This document shows positions 1 to 9,529 of a DNA stretch of 44,972 nt, in pieces. The stretch is taken from assembly GCA_007134865.1 (NCBI GenBank), contig SLJW01000001.1, positions 1 to 44,972 of the forward strand, read 5' to 3'. How positions within the stretch are numbered: the stretch's first letter is position 1; each line of letters begins with the position of its first letter. The position numbers and the translations under genes were made by a program. The notes under the pieces were generated by a model. That model made no database searches. It worked only from the letters and a program-made list of their open reading frames with translations, and was not told the origin of the DNA. The DNA is from Paracoccaceae bacterium (GTDB taxonomy: Bacteria > Pseudomonadota > Alphaproteobacteria > Rhodobacterales > Rhodobacteraceae).

Positions 1-83
1 CACCTGCTGCCAGCGTGCAACGGCAAACTTGCCGCGTCCATGTCGAGCCTGTAATCGGACCCTTGGAAGACACGGAGGAGAGA

Positions 84-1367
84 GTGCCGCAAAACAGCGG
101 ACAGCAGGCGAGACAGCATGTCGCGGTCATTGGCGCCGGTATCATCGGGGTCGCGACAGCGATCTGGCTCCAGCGGCTGGGCCATAAGGTCACTCTGATC
201 GACCGCGAAGGCCCGGCGGCAGGGGCCAGTTTTGGCAATGGGGGTGTGCTGGCCGCCTGTGCTGTGGTGCCTGTGACCGTGCCGGGCCTGTTCGCCAAGG
301 CGCCGGGCATGTTGCTTGACCCGCGCCAGCCGCTTTTTCTGCGCCGGCGCTATCTGCCACGCCTCATCCCATGGCTCCTGCGCTATCTGCGCCATGCGAA
401 CGCTGCGGATGCAACGCGCATCGCAGAAGCGCTGTCCGGGCTGCTCGGCACCTCGCTCGCTGACCATCAGGCCCTCGCCGAAGGCACGGGTGCGGAAAGC
501 TATGTCGTGCCATCGGATTATGTCTATCTCTACGCCAGTCGAAAAGACTATGAGGCCGACGCTTTTGGCTGGGGGCTACGCCGCCGCTTCGAGTTTGACT
601 GGGAGGAGATGACGGGCGATGAGGCGCGCCGGTTTGACCCGCTCATCGGTCCCGAAATCGGTTTTGCGGCTCGCATGGGCGATCACGGGCGCATCTCGGA
701 CCCGGAGCGTTATGTGACCAAACTGGCCGAGCATCTGATCGCAGAGGGTGGGCGCATGGTGCAGGCAGAGGTCACGGATCTGGAGCGCGACACGGGCGCT
801 ATCACAGGTGTTCGACTCAGGGCGAAGGACGGTCAGGCAGACACGCTCGCCTGCGATGCAGCCGTTATCGCCACAGGCGCTTGGTCAGGCCCGCTGGCCG
901 CGAAACTCGGCCTGCGCGTTCCGCTTGAAAGCGAGCGCGGCTATCACATCGACCTCTGGGAGCCTTCGCAGCAATTGCGCGCGCCGGTAATGGTCGCCGC
1001 AGGCAAATTCGTGGCCACCCCGATGGAGGGCCGCATCCGTCTTGCCGGGATCGTCGAATATGGCGGCCTCGATGCTCCGGAAAGCAAAACCCCGCCGGAA
1101 TTGTTGCGCCACCACGTCCGACGCGCCTTCCCCGAGCTGCAATGGCGCGAAGAAAGTGTCTGGATGGGTCATCGTCCCGTCACCGCCGATTCGCTGCCCC
1201 TGATCGGGGCCGTGCCGGGGCTGGCTGGCGCCTATGCGGCCTTCGGGCATCAACATATCGGGCTGACAGCGGGCGCGCGAACCGGGCAGCTTCTGGCGCA
1301 GATGATCTCGGGGCAGCATGTCAATCTGCCGATGGCTGCGTTCGATCCGGCCCGTTTTCAGCGCTGA
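84..1367 (+). CDS. FAD-dependent D-amino-acid dehydrogenase-like oxidoreductase (DadA family)
   Basis: Predicted flavoprotein of the DAO/DadA family, which oxidatively deaminates D-amino acids or related amines and passes electrons to the respiratory chain. Near the N-terminus is the dinucleotide-binding motif VIGAGIIG, followed by an acidic strand end (LIDRE). Near the C-terminus is the usual closing flavin-contact region, with PVTADSLPLIGAVPG and then GHQHIGLTAGARTG. I chose the GTG at 84 because GGAGGAG sits just before it at 74-80; the reading frame stays open to position 15 but that stretch looks non-coding. This gives about 427 residues, normal for the family. It lies 104 bp before paaF on the same strand and could share a transcript. 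The substrate cannot be read from the sequence; proline, glycine or another amine is possible. Family call firm, substrate unknown. Confidence 0.85.
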   Translation: MPQNSGQQARQHVAVIGAGIIGVATAIWLQRLGHKVTLIDREGPAAGASFGNGGVLAACAVVPVTVPGLFAKAPGMLLDPRQPLFLRRRYLPRLIPWLLRYLRHANAADATRIAEALSGLLGTSLADHQALAEGTGAESYVVPSDYVYLYASRKDYEADAFGWGLRRRFEFDWEEMTGDEARRFDPLIGPEIGFAARMGDHGRISDPERYVTKLAEHLIAEGGRMVQAEVTDLERDTGAITGVRLRAKDGQADTLACDAAVIATGAWSGPLAAKLGLRVPLESERGYHIDLWEPSQQLRAPVMVAAGKFVATPMEGRIRLAGIVEYGGLDAPESKTPPELLRHHVRRAFPELQWREESVWMGHRPVTADSLPLIGAVPGLAGAYAAFGHQHIGLTAGARTGQLLAQMISGQHVNLPMAAFDPARFQR

Positions 1368-1471
1368 TGAAGCCGGGACAGGCCGCAGACGAAAAACCGC
1401 TTGCAGGTCTGTCCAATTCTGATGCGGCTTGCCATAAGGCCGATTGAGGTGACAAGGCAGAGGGGGAACAT

Positions 1472-2245
1472 ATGAGCGATCTTGTCCTGCAGGAAAATCC
1501 GGCGCCCAGTGTGCGCTTGCTACGCATCAACCGCCCCGAGGCCCGCAACGCGCTCAACACGCCCTTGCGCAAGGCACTGGCCGAGACCTTCGCCAAGGCA
1601 TCGAAGGAGCCGGATTTGCGGGCCATCGTGCTGACCGGCGACGAGCGCGCCTTTGTCGCCGGGGCCGACCTGCGCGAATTCGCGAACATGTCCACGGCCG
1701 AAGTGGCGCGCATCGATATGCGCGAGACCTGGGGTGTGATCGCGGCCTGCCCCCTGCCGATCATCGCTGCCATCCGGGGCTTTGCGCTGGGGGGCGGGCT
1801 GGAGCTTGCCATGCATGCCGATATCATCATCGCTGGCGAGGGCGCGAAACTCGGCCAGCCCGAGATCAATGTCGGCATCATGCCGGGCGGCGGCGGCACG
1901 CAAAGGCTGGTGCGGGCCGTGGGCAAGTTCAGGGCAATGAAGATGCTGCTGACCGGCCAGCCCGTCTCGGGGCGCGAGGCGTTCGAGATAGGGCTTGTCT
2001 CGGAAGTGGTAGAGGATGCCGATGTGCTGCCCCGCGCCATCGAGATGGCCACGCGGATCGCTTCCCTGCCGCCCTTGTCGGCAAGGCGGATCAAGGAGGT
2101 CGTGCTGGCCGGGGCGGATGCACCGATGGACACCGCGATCATGCTGGAGCGTCGCGCGTTCGAGACCTTGTTCGACACTGCCGACAAGGCCGAAGGCATG
2201 GCCGCTTTCCTCGAGAAGCGCCCGGCCCGGTTCAAGGGAGAATAA
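1472..2245 (+). CDS. paaF: Enoyl-CoA hydratase, probably 2,3-dehydroadipyl-CoA hydratase PaaF
   Basis: Crotonase-fold enzyme of 257 residues. It would hydrate 2,3-dehydroadipyl-CoA to 3-hydroxyadipyl-CoA in phenylacetate degradation. Both catalytic glutamates are present, in GGGLELAMHAD and GQPEINVGIMPGGGGTQRL. The second stretch, and the closing KRPARFKGE, resemble E. coli PaaF more than the isomerase PaaG. The ribosome site GGGGGAA precedes the ATG. paaH starts 3 bp after the stop, so the two are translated as a pair that catalyses consecutive steps. The rest of the paa genes lie about 25 kb away in this window. A broader short-chain enoyl-CoA hydratase role is possible; pairing with a two-domain PaaH supports PaaF. 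Confidence 0.85.
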   Translation: MSDLVLQENPAPSVRLLRINRPEARNALNTPLRKALAETFAKASKEPDLRAIVLTGDERAFVAGADLREFANMSTAEVARIDMRETWGVIAACPLPIIAAIRGFALGGGLELAMHADIIIAGEGAKLGQPEINVGIMPGGGGTQRLVRAVGKFRAMKMLLTGQPVSGREAFEIGLVSEVVEDADVLPRAIEMATRIASLPPLSARRIKEVVLAGADAPMDTAIMLERRAFETLFDTADKAEGMAAFLEKRPARFKGE

Positions 2246-2248
2246 GCC

Positions 2249-3784
2249 ATGCCCCGCAAAGCAGTAGACGCACCCGAGCTGACCCTTGGCATTGTCGGCG
2301 CTGGCGCGATGGGGCGCGGCATTGCGCAGGTCGCGGCCACGGGCGGCATTCGCGTGCTCATCCATGACGCGCGCGCGGGTGCTGCCGAAGAGGCGCGCGA
2401 TTTCGTCGCGGGCATGCTGAAACGCGCGGTCGAAAAGGGCCGCATGGCTGCGCCGGACGCCGAAGCCGCGACAGCGCGCATCACGCCGGTCGAGAGCGTA
2501 GCCGCGCTCGCGCCTTCTGATGTGGTGGTCGAGGCGATTGTCGAGGATATAGAGGTGAAGGCCGCGCTCTTTGCCGAACTCGAGGCACTGGTCGCGCCCG
2601 AGTGTATCCTGACCTCGAACACCTCGTCACTCTCGATCACACGCATTGCGGGCACCTGCGCGCGGCCCGAGCGCGTGGCCGGGTTTCATTTCTTCAACCC
2701 GGTGCCGCTGATGCCACTGGTCGAGGTGATCGCCGGTGTGCGCACCGAGCCAGAGGTGATCGAAACGCTGATGGCGCTGGGGCGGCGCATGGGGCGCAGC
2801 CCTGTGCGGGTGGCCGATGCGCCGGGCTTTCTGGTCAATCAGGTCGGGCGGGGCCTGACGCTGGAGGCCGCGCATCTGGTCAGCGAAGGCGTGGCCGATT
2901 TCGTGACAGTGGACCGGATCATGCGCGAGGCGGCGGGGTTTCGCATGGGGCCTTTCGAGTTGATCGACCTGACAGCGCTCGATGTGACGCACCCGGCTTC
3001 GCTCGCGATCTATGGTGAGAGCTATCACGAGCCGCGCTACCGCCCTTCGGTGCTGATGGGCCAGCGGATGCAGGCGGGGCTCTTGGGGCGCAAGACGGGC
3101 AAGGGGCATTATCGCTATGAGGGCGGCAAGCAGGTGGTGCCGGATGAGGCCCCGGCCCCGGTCTTTTCCGGCGGGCAGTTCTGGGTTGATCCGTCCGGGT
3201 CTGAAGCTGCCCAACTGGCCGCTATCGTGGAACAGGCGGGCGGCACGCTTGACCGTGACCAGACGCCCGCGAGAGACTCTATCCTGCTGGTCATGCCGCT
3301 GGGGGAGGATGCCAGCAGTGTGGCTTTTACCCGAGGGCTGGACCCGACACGCGTGGTCGCCGTCGATCCGCTGTTCGGTTTCAAGCGGCGGCGCTGCCTA
3401 ATGGGCACACCCGCAACCCGCCCCGACATTCTGACCACCACGCAAGCGATGCTTGCCGCGGATGGCACACCCGCCAGTGTGATCGGCGACAGCCCCGGCT
3501 TCGTGGCGCAGCGGATACTCGCGACCATCATCAATATCGCAGCGCAGGTCGCGACGCGGCGCGTTGCCGTGCCTGCCGATATTGACCGCGCTGTGATCAT
3601 GGGCCTGAATTATCCGCATGGGCCACTGGCCTGGGCCGACGCGCTGGGACCTCGTCGAGTGCTGGATATACTGGAAGGGATCAGCCGCGTAACTGGTGAT
3701 CCGCGCTACCGGCCAGATGCCTGGTTGCGACGGCGTGCGCAGCTTCAGTTGTCGATGCTGCACGAGGAGACGCGCCCGGCCTGA
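2249..3784 (+). CDS. paaH: 3-hydroxyacyl-CoA dehydrogenase PaaH (3-hydroxyadipyl-CoA dehydrogenase)
   Basis: NAD-dependent dehydrogenase of 511 residues that oxidises 3-hydroxyadipyl-CoA to 3-oxoadipyl-CoA. The N-terminal Rossmann domain carries IVGAGAMGRGIAQVAA, and the catalytic histidine lies in ERVAGFHFFNP. A first helical dimerisation domain follows. The C-terminal third repeats a second 3HCDH-type helical domain, with SPGFVAQRILATIIN and NYPHGPLAWADALGPRRVL, the layout of PaaH rather than single-domain HBD enzymes. The start follows GGGAGAA and is 3 bp from the paaF stop. It converges with mutT across a hairpin-rich 85-bp gap. The product is the substrate of the thiolase PaaJ encoded at 34.9-36.1 kb. 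Confidence 0.9.
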   Translation: MPRKAVDAPELTLGIVGAGAMGRGIAQVAATGGIRVLIHDARAGAAEEARDFVAGMLKRAVEKGRMAAPDAEAATARITPVESVAALAPSDVVVEAIVEDIEVKAALFAELEALVAPECILTSNTSSLSITRIAGTCARPERVAGFHFFNPVPLMPLVEVIAGVRTEPEVIETLMALGRRMGRSPVRVADAPGFLVNQVGRGLTLEAAHLVSEGVADFVTVDRIMREAAGFRMGPFELIDLTALDVTHPASLAIYGESYHEPRYRPSVLMGQRMQAGLLGRKTGKGHYRYEGGKQVVPDEAPAPVFSGGQFWVDPSGSEAAQLAAIVEQAGGTLDRDQTPARDSILLVMPLGEDASSVAFTRGLDPTRVVAVDPLFGFKRRRCLMGTPATRPDILTTTQAMLAADGTPASVIGDSPGFVAQRILATIINIAAQVATRRVAVPADIDRAVIMGLNYPHGPLAWADALGPRRVLDILEGISRVTGDPRYRPDAWLRRRAQLQLSMLHEETRPA

Positions 3785-3797
3785 CAGCGCGGAAGAA

Positions 3798-3863
3798 GCG
3801 CCCGTTCAGGGCGCCCACCCACCCAACCCTCGCCCTTCACGGGCGCTACCCGGCTGCGCCGGG
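3798..3863. terminator. Cluster of three short GC-rich hairpins between converging genes
   Basis: Three perfect stem-loops follow one another between the ends of paaH (plus) and mutT (minus): GCGCCC/GGGCGC at 3798-3814 with a 5-nt loop, CGCCC/GGGCG at 3831-3845 with a 5-nt loop, and CCCGGC/GCCGGG at 3849-3863 with a 3-nt loop. There is no T-run on either strand, so these are not classical intrinsic terminators. Bidirectional transcript-end protection is the likely role. Confidence 0.45.
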
Positions 3864-3869
3864 CGGGGC

Positions 3870-4268
3870 TCAGAGCCAGTCGCGCAGGATCGGGATCAGT
3901 GGCAGATCGGCGGCTGGCATGGGATATTCGCGCAGCTCTGCCGGTCGCACCCATTTCAGTGCCTGCCCTTCGCGACTCTGCGGCCGCCCCTCCCATTTGC
4001 GACAGGCGAAGAGCGGCATCAGCAGATGAAACTCGGGGTAGGAATGGCTGGCGAAGGTCAGGGGCGCAAGGCAGCTTGCCCATGTGTCGATGCCGAGTTC
4101 CTCATGCAACTCGCGGATCAGCGCCGCCTCGGGCGTCTCGCCCGGCTCGACCTTGCCGCCCGGAAACTCCCACAACCCCGCCATCGACTTGCCTTCGGGG
4201 CGCTGTGCCAACAACACGCGACCATCCGGGTCGATCAACGCGACAGCCGAGACAAGCACTGTCTTCAC
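3870..4268 (-). CDS. mutT: Nudix hydrolase MutT (8-oxo-dGTP diphosphatase)
   Basis: Nudix protein of 132 residues that hydrolyses oxidised purine nucleotides such as 8-oxo-dGTP and so prevents A:T to C:G mutations. The complete Nudix box spans residues 38-60, with GGKVEPGE, REL and the metal-binding HEELGI. The start is a GTG whose GTGA overlaps the argJ stop codon by 4 nt, indicating translational coupling. Length and the C-terminal LKWV element fit MutT rather than larger ADP-sugar Nudix enzymes. The argJ-mutT pairing downstream of secA is familiar in Rhodobacterales. Confidence 0.9.
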   Translation of the reverse strand: MKTVLVSAVALIDPDGRVLLAQRPEGKSMAGLWEFPGGKVEPGETPEAALIRELHEELGIDTWASCLAPLTFASHSYPEFHLLMPLFACRKWEGRPQSREGQALKWVRPAELREYPMPAADLPLIPILRDWL

Positions 4269-5572
4269 GAGCGATAATCCGCGTTGATCTCGATATAGCG
4301 GTTGGTCAGATCGCAGGTCCAGACCGTGGCCGCGCCCACGCCAAGGCGCAGATCGACCCCGATCACGATCTCCTCGTTCTTCATATAAGCCGCACCGACG
4401 TCTTCGCTGTAGCTAGGTGCCACCTGTCCCTGATAGGCAACCAGATGCGGGCCGAAGCGGATCGAGAGACGGTCGCGGTCAGCCTCGGCGCCGGATTTGC
4501 CTACTGCCATCACGATGCGTCCCCAATTCGGATCCTCACCCGCGACAGCGGTCTTGACCAGAGGCGAGTTGGCGATGGCGAAGGCCACTCGCCGCGCATC
4601 GGCATCCGAGCGCGCGCCGGACACGGCAATTTCGACGAACTTGGTTGCCCCTTCACCGTCCCGGACCACCTGATGCGCGAGCTCCAGCATCACATTACCC
4701 AGCGCCTCGGAAAATGCCTTGCCCTCGGGGCTGGACGCGTCTTCGATCAGAGGGGCCTCGCTCTGCCCGGTGGCCGCGACGAGCAGCATGTCCGAGGTGG
4801 ATGTATCGCTGTCGACTGTGATGCAGTTGAAGCTTGCGTCACACTGGCGCGACACGATGGCCTGCAGCGCAGTCCGGGCGATACGGGCGTCGGTGAAGAT
4901 ATAGACCAGCATGGTCGCCATATCCGGCGCGATCATGCCCGAACCCTTGGCAATGCCTGCGATCTGAACAGGCGCACCACCAATATCTACACTCGCCGAA
5001 GCACCTTTCGGGAAGGTATCGGTGGTCATGATCGCGCGCGCCGCGTCGGGCAGCGCGTCGTCCGACAGGCTCTCGACCAGCTCACCCAGCGCGGTTGTAA
5101 TCCGCTCATGCGGCAGCGGCTCGCCGATCACACCAGTGGACGCAGTGAAGATGCGCGAAGCAGGCAGACCGAGCGCCTGGGCGACACCAGCGCAGATGGA
5201 CGAGACAGAGTCGACCCCGGCGGCACCAGTGAACGCATTGGCATTCCCGGAATTCACCAGAATCGCAGCCCCTTCGTTTCCGTCGCCCGCGATCTTGGCC
5301 TCTGCATCAAGCACAGACGCCGCGCGCGTGGCTGACCGAGTGAACGTGCCAGCAATGACGGACCCCGGCGTCAGTTCCGCCAGCATGACATCCGTGCGCC
5401 CCTTGTAGCGCACATCGGCGCCCGCTGTTGCAAAACGAGCACCCCGAATGATGGGCAGGTCAGGGAAAGACTTGGGCGCGAGCGGCGACACCGTGGGCTT
5501 TGCCACGGTCCGCGCCTTCAACTTCCCCTTCAGCGACTTGATCTTGCGCTTGAGCTTCTTGTTCTTGCCCAT
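4265..5572 (-). CDS. argJ: Glutamate N-acetyltransferase / amino-acid acetyltransferase ArgJ
   Basis: Arginine biosynthesis enzyme that moves the acetyl group from N-acetylornithine to glutamate (the cyclic pathway) and can also acetylate glutamate from acetyl-CoA. It is made as a precursor that cleaves itself at the Ala-Thr bond of APDMATMLVYIFTDA, leaving Thr as the nucleophile; this motif is intact. The conserved AILVNSGNANAFTG and NPNWGRIVMAVGKSG-type stretches are present. I start at the ATG at 5572, which follows a GGAG, giving 435 residues; an upstream ATG at 5632 has no support. The first ~25 residues (MGKNKKLKRKIKSLKGKLK...) are a lysine-rich extension before the PLAPKSFPDLP start typical of the family. 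It overlaps mutT by 4 nt. Confidence 0.93.
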   Translation of the reverse strand: MGKNKKLKRKIKSLKGKLKARTVAKPTVSPLAPKSFPDLPIIRGARFATAGADVRYKGRTDVMLAELTPGSVIAGTFTRSATRAASVLDAEAKIAGDGNEGAAILVNSGNANAFTGAAGVDSVSSICAGVAQALGLPASRIFTASTGVIGEPLPHERITTALGELVESLSDDALPDAARAIMTTDTFPKGASASVDIGGAPVQIAGIAKGSGMIAPDMATMLVYIFTDARIARTALQAIVSRQCDASFNCITVDSDTSTSDMLLVAATGQSEAPLIEDASSPEGKAFSEALGNVMLELAHQVVRDGEGATKFVEIAVSGARSDADARRVAFAIANSPLVKTAVAGEDPNWGRIVMAVGKSGAEADRDRLSIRFGPHLVAYQGQVAPSYSEDVGAAYMKNEEIVIGVDLRLGVGAATVWTCDLTNRYIEINADYRS

Positions 5573-5641
5573 CCCGGTGCTCCATGCAGATACGCCTGAC
5601 CGTGACCGGTCCGGCATGGTCGCTGCATACACTCAGGGCTG

Positions 5642-6499
5642 TCAGTCGTCCAGCAACTCACTACGCGCCAAAACCGACGGGTCGAGTTCTTCATAGAGAC
5701 GTTCGATGGTTGCCGCTTCGGTGGCGCGGGTCAGTTCCGCTTGTGCGGCCTCGCGCTGGAGGTTTTCTTCCAGCGCCTCGCGCACCTCGTCTAGCGGTGG
5801 GGCAGAAGACATGCGGGTGTCATTCAGCAATACCAGATGCCAGCCGAAGCGCGTCTCGAGCGGGCCCACGACGCTGCCGACTTCCATCTCGACCACTGCT
5901 TCCTCGAATTCGGGAATCATTGCGCCGAGACCGAACCAGCCCAGCTCGCCACCCGATGCAGCCGCCCCGTCAGTCGAATGCTCACGGGCGAGTTCGGCAA
6001 AATCGGCACCGCCATCAAGCTGTTCACGCAGCGCCTGAGCCTCTTCTTCGGTTTCAACAATGATATGCGAGGCATTGAACTCCTGGGTCGGCTCGCGCCC
6101 GTCGAATTCGGTCACAAAGGCCGCGTAGGCCTCGTCGATATTCTCATCGGTCAATGCAGCCTCGGCGGCGCGGGTCAGCGCGGAATTGGCGATGAAGGCG
6201 CGCTGTTCATTCTCGAGGGCGATCTGCTCGCGCGTGGTGAGCGTGCCCTCGGCTTCCTGCATGATGGCCGTTTGCTCGATAAGTTGCTCGACCAAAGGCT
6301 GGAACAGAGCATCAGCCGGCATCTGGCGGAACTGGTCGGGCAAACTGTCGCGCGCGGCCAGCAGATGGCCAAGCGTGATCTCGGTTCCGTTCACCACTGC
6401 CAGAACTGTATCGCGGCTGGGCTCTTCCTGCGCCATGACGGGTGTGGACACAGCGAGAACTGCCGCAAGAACAACACTGGATCGCGAAAATCTGACCAT
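5642..6499 (-). CDS. Exported parvulin-type peptidyl-prolyl cis-trans isomerase
   Basis: Periplasmic folding helper of about 285 residues. A signal peptide runs from MVRFSRSS through a hydrophobic Ala/Val core to VMA|QEE (cut near residue 23). A helical chaperone-like N-domain follows, with [18 protein letters not shown] and an arm starting [14 protein letters not shown]. The parvulin (PpiC) domain has [33 protein letters not shown] and RFGWHLV. The chosen ATG at 6499 follows AGAGG; the longer form from 6544 would hide the signal peptide. It is divergent from secA, so the export motor and a folding factor for its exported clients share a control region. SurA/PrsA-like in architecture. Confidence 0.88.
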   Translation of the reverse strand: MVRFSRSSVVLAAVLAVSTPVMAQEEPSRDTVLAVVNGTEITLGHLLAARDSLPDQFRQMPADALFQPLVEQLIEQTAIMQEAEGTLTTREQIALENEQRAFIANSALTRAAEAALTDENIDEAYAAFVTEFDGREPTQEFNASHIIVETEEEAQALREQLDGGADFAELAREHSTDGAAASGGELGWFGLGAMIPEFEEAVVEMEVGSVVGPLETRFGWHLVLLNDTRMSSAPPLDEVREALEENLQREAAQAELTRATEAATIERLYEELDPSVLARSELLDD

Positions 6500-6537
6500 C
6501 TTTACCTCTCTTGCGCAGCCGCTTGGGGTGCGCCTCG

Positions 6538-6566
6538 TTGACACTCTTCTGACCGCCCATTACATC
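6538..6566 (+). promoter_or_regulatory. Predicted housekeeping promoter of secA
   Basis: TTGACA at 6538-6543, a 17-nt spacer and TACATC at 6561-6566. The -35 matches the sigma-70 consensus exactly and the -10 matches 4 of 6. The leader to the secA start codon would be about 150 nt. It lies in the 223-bp divergent gap between the PPIase gene and secA. Confidence 0.5.
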
Positions 6567-6722
6567 GCGTGCAGGTCTGGCCTGACTGGGGTCGCTCGGT
6601 TCACCTGTCCTTCTATGGAAGCTTGTGCGGGCCCACAACCCCGCTATGGGGCGCGGGCGCATGACGATTTGGTTAGTGGCTCGGGTAGTGGGCTGCATTT
6701 GGCAGAAAGAGGCAAAGAGCGC

Positions 6723-9413
6723 ATGCTGGGTCTTGGGACGATTTCGAAAAAGGTCTTTGGCACTGCTAATGACCGCAAGGTCAAATCCGTTCGGCCTATT
6801 GTCGCCAAGATCAACGCCCTTGAACCCGAATTTGAGGCCCTGAGTGATGACGGACTGATCGCCAAGACTGATGAGTTGCGCAAACGTGTCGCAGATGGCG
6901 AAAGCCTCGACTCTGTACTGCCGGAAGCTTTCGCCAATTGCCGCGAGGGCGCGCGCCGCGCGCTGGGCCTGCGCGCCTTCGACGTGCAGTTGATCGGCGG
7001 TATCTTCCTGCATCGCGGCAATATTGCCGAGATGAAAACGGGTGAAGGTAAGACGCTGGTCGCCACCTTACCCGCCTATTTGAATGCCCTGACGGGCGAA
7101 GGTGTCCATATCGTCACGGTCAATGACTACCTCGCCAAGCGCGACTCCGAATGGATGGGCAAGGTTTTTGCCAAGCTGGGGATGCGCACGGGGGTTGTCT
7201 ACTCGCAGCAACCCGACGCCGAGAAGGCCGAAGCCTATGCCGCCGATGTGACCTATGCGACCAATAACGAGCTTGGGTTCGACTATCTGCGCGACAACAT
7301 GCGGTTGCGTATCGACGAGATGAAGCAGCGCGGGCATAACTTCGCCATTGTCGATGAGGTGGACTCGATCCTGATCGACGAGGCGCGCACGCCGCTAATC
7401 ATCTCGGGGCCGTCGCAGGACCGCTCGGACCTGTATGTGAAGGTGGACAAGCTGATCCCCTCGCTGGCCCCCGAGCACTATGTGATCGACGAGAAGATCC
7501 GTAACGCCACGCTGTCGGATGAAGGCAACGAATTCATCGAGGAGAAGTTGTTAGAGGCTGGGTTGCTGCAAGAGGGTCAGTCCCTCTACGATCCGGAATC
7601 GACGTCGCTTGTGCACCATGTCAACCAGAGCCTGCGCGCGCACAAGCTGTTCCACAAGGACCAGAACTATATTGTCCGCGACGGGCAGGTGGTGCTGATT
7701 GACGAGTTCACGGGGCGGATGATGGTGGGCCGCCGCCTGTCGGAAGGGCTGCACCAGGCCATCGAGGCAAAGGAAGGCTGCCCGATCCAGCCCGAGAACA
7801 TCACCTATGCCTCGGTCACCTTCCAGAACTATTTCCGACTCTACAAGAAACTCGGCGGCATGACCGGGACCGCTTCGACCGAGGCCGCGGAATTTCAGGA
7901 AATTTATGGCCTCGGCGTGGTCGAGATCCCGACCAACCTGCCGATTGCGCGCGTCGATGAGCACGATCAGGTCTACCGGACTGCGGCAGAGAAGCTCGAG
8001 GGTGTGCTGGAAGAAATCCGCAAGGCCAACGCCAAGGGGCAACCTATCCTTGTCGGCACAACCTCGATCGAGAAATCCGAGGAGCTCTCGGACCTGCTGA
8101 CCAAGGCCGGGATCAAGCATAACGTCCTGAACGCCCGCCAGCATGAGCAGGAAGCGCAGATCGTGGCGGATGCGGGCCGCCTTGGCGCAGTGACAATCGC
8201 CACCAACATGGCCGGGCGCGGCACTGACATCCAGCTTGGCGGCAATGTCGAAATGCGCGTCATGCAGGCGCTTAACGCCGACCCCGATGCTGACCCCGCC
8301 GAAACTCGCGCTCGGATCGAGGCCGAAGTCGCCGAGGAGAAGAAGAAGGTTATCGAGGCCGGCGGGCTCTTCGTTCTGGCCACAGAGCGCCACGAAAGCC
8401 GCCGTATCGACAACCAGTTGCGGGGCCGGTCGGGCCGTCAGGGCGACCCGGGGCGTTCGGTCTTCTTCCTGTCGCTCGAAGATGATCTGATGCGGATCTT
8501 CGGCTCGGAACGGCTGGAAAAGGTGCTTTCGACCCTTGGGATGCAGGAGGGCGAGGCCATCGTTCACCCATGGGTCAACAAGTCGCTCGAAAAGGCACAG
8601 GCCAAAGTCGAGGCGCGCAATTTCGACATTCGCAAGGAATTGTTGAAATATGACAACGTTATGAACGATCAGCGACGCGTGGTATTCGAGCAGCGCCTCG
8701 ACATCATGGAAGCCGAGGACCTTTCCGATGTAGTCGACGACATGCGTCACCAGGTGATCGACGACCTGATAGACGTGCATATGCCGGCGCGTTCCTATTC
8801 CGAACAATGGGATATGGAAGGGCTCAGGACCAAGGTCCTTGAAACGCTCGGGGTCGATATTCCGGCGGTGGAATGGGGTGAGGAAGACGGGGTCGATCAG
8901 GACGTGGTGCGCGAGCGCCTTGTCGAACTCTCTGACGCACTGATGGCCGAGAAGCAGGAACAATTCGGCCATGAAACCCTGCGCAGCATCGAGAAACAGA
9001 TCCTTCTCGAAACGATTGACCGCAAATGGCGCGAGCACCTGCTGACGCTCGACCATCTACGCTCGGCGGTCCGTTTCCGCGGTTATGCGCAGCGAGACCC
9101 GCTGAACGAATACAAGACCGAAGGCTTCACGTTGTTCGAGGCCATGTTGAATTCGCTGCGCGAGGATGTCTCTCGCTATCTCTCGCGTATTCGGCCGATG
9201 AGCGACGACGAGCAGAAAGCCATGTTGCAGCAAATCGCGCTACAGCAGCAAAGCCTGCAGGTTGCGGAAGACAATGATGGTATCGCGCCGACCCCGCTGA
9301 TCGAAGGCTTTGACGAAACCGATCCCTCGACGTGGGGCAATCCTGGCCGTAACGACCCTTGCCCCTGCGGCTCGGGCAAGAAATTCAAGCACTGCCACGG
9401 TCGAATCCTCTGA
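6723..9413 (+). CDS. secA: Preprotein translocase ATPase SecA
   Basis: Motor ATPase of the Sec export pathway, 896 residues from the ATG at 6723. The protein starts [18 protein letters not shown], the usual SecA N-terminus; the upstream in-frame extension to 6186 is antisense to the PPIase gene. Walker A is MKTGEGKT (residues 104-111) and the DEVD box sits in [21 protein letters not shown]-like context. The second helicase half has [14 protein letters not shown] and [13 protein letters not shown]. The C-terminal zinc-binding SecB/lipid tail ends [18 protein letters not shown], with the CxC...CH ligands present. Length and motifs are all normal. A TTGACA promoter lies upstream and an inverted repeat follows the stop. 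Confidence 0.98.
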   Translation: MLGLGTISKKVFGTANDRKVKSVRPIVAKINALEPEFEALSDDGLIAKTDELRKRVADGESLDSVLPEAFANCREGARRALGLRAFDVQLIGGIFLHRGNIAEMKTGEGKTLVATLPAYLNALTGEGVHIVTVNDYLAKRDSEWMGKVFAKLGMRTGVVYSQQPDAEKAEAYAADVTYATNNELGFDYLRDNMRLRIDEMKQRGHNFAIVDEVDSILIDEARTPLIISGPSQDRSDLYVKVDKLIPSLAPEHYVIDEKIRNATLSDEGNEFIEEKLLEAGLLQEGQSLYDPESTSLVHHVNQSLRAHKLFHKDQNYIVRDGQVVLIDEFTGRMMVGRRLSEGLHQAIEAKEGCPIQPENITYASVTFQNYFRLYKKLGGMTGTASTEAAEFQEIYGLGVVEIPTNLPIARVDEHDQVYRTAAEKLEGVLEEIRKANAKGQPILVGTTSIEKSEELSDLLTKAGIKHNVLNARQHEQEAQIVADAGRLGAVTIATNMAGRGTDIQLGGNVEMRVMQALNADPDADPAETRARIEAEVAEEKKKVIEAGGLFVLATERHESRRIDNQLRGRSGRQGDPGRSVFFLSLEDDLMRIFGSERLEKVLSTLGMQEGEAIVHPWVNKSLEKAQAKVEARNFDIRKELLKYDNVMNDQRRVVFEQRLDIMEAEDLSDVVDDMRHQVIDDLIDVHMPARSYSEQWDMEGLRTKVLETLGVDIPAVEWGEEDGVDQDVVRERLVELSDALMAEKQEQFGHETLRSIEKQILLETIDRKWREHLLTLDHLRSAVRFRGYAQRDPLNEYKTEGFTLFEAMLNSLREDVSRYLSRIRPMSDDEQKAMLQQIALQQQSLQVAEDNDGIAPTPLIEGFDETDPSTWGNPGRNDPCPCGSGKKFKHCHGRIL

Positions 9414-9439
9414 CAGAGCAGGCCGGTCTGATTTGACTA

Positions 9440-9485
9440 AAATCGGGCCGAACTTCCTTTGTTTGGCCCAATTCGAGCCCGATTT
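9440..9485 (+). terminator. Inverted repeat downstream of secA, probable terminator
   Basis: AAATCGGGC at 9440-9448 is mirrored by GCCCGATTT at 9477-9485, with a shorter nested GGGCC/GGCCC pairing inside. The right arm ends in TTT and runs into TTTCTCTGTC. Placement 26 nt after the secA stop suggests a transcript end, although the U-tract is short. Confidence 0.45.
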
Positions 9486-9529
9486 CTCTGTCACCATCAT
9501 ATTGGTGGCAAGAAGTGGTGGGCAGAGAA

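Noticed and set aside
1321-2655. 444-codon open frame on the minus strand over paaF-paaH
   Set aside because: Ser/Ala/Arg-rich composition, no domain, opposite to two well-supported genes.
3899-5335. 478-codon plus-strand frame over mutT and argJ
   Set aside because: Antisense shadow; both minus-strand genes carry intact catalytic motifs.
6186-6722. N-terminal extension of the secA frame
   Set aside because: It overlaps the PPIase gene in antisense, and SecA homologues begin at MLGLG.
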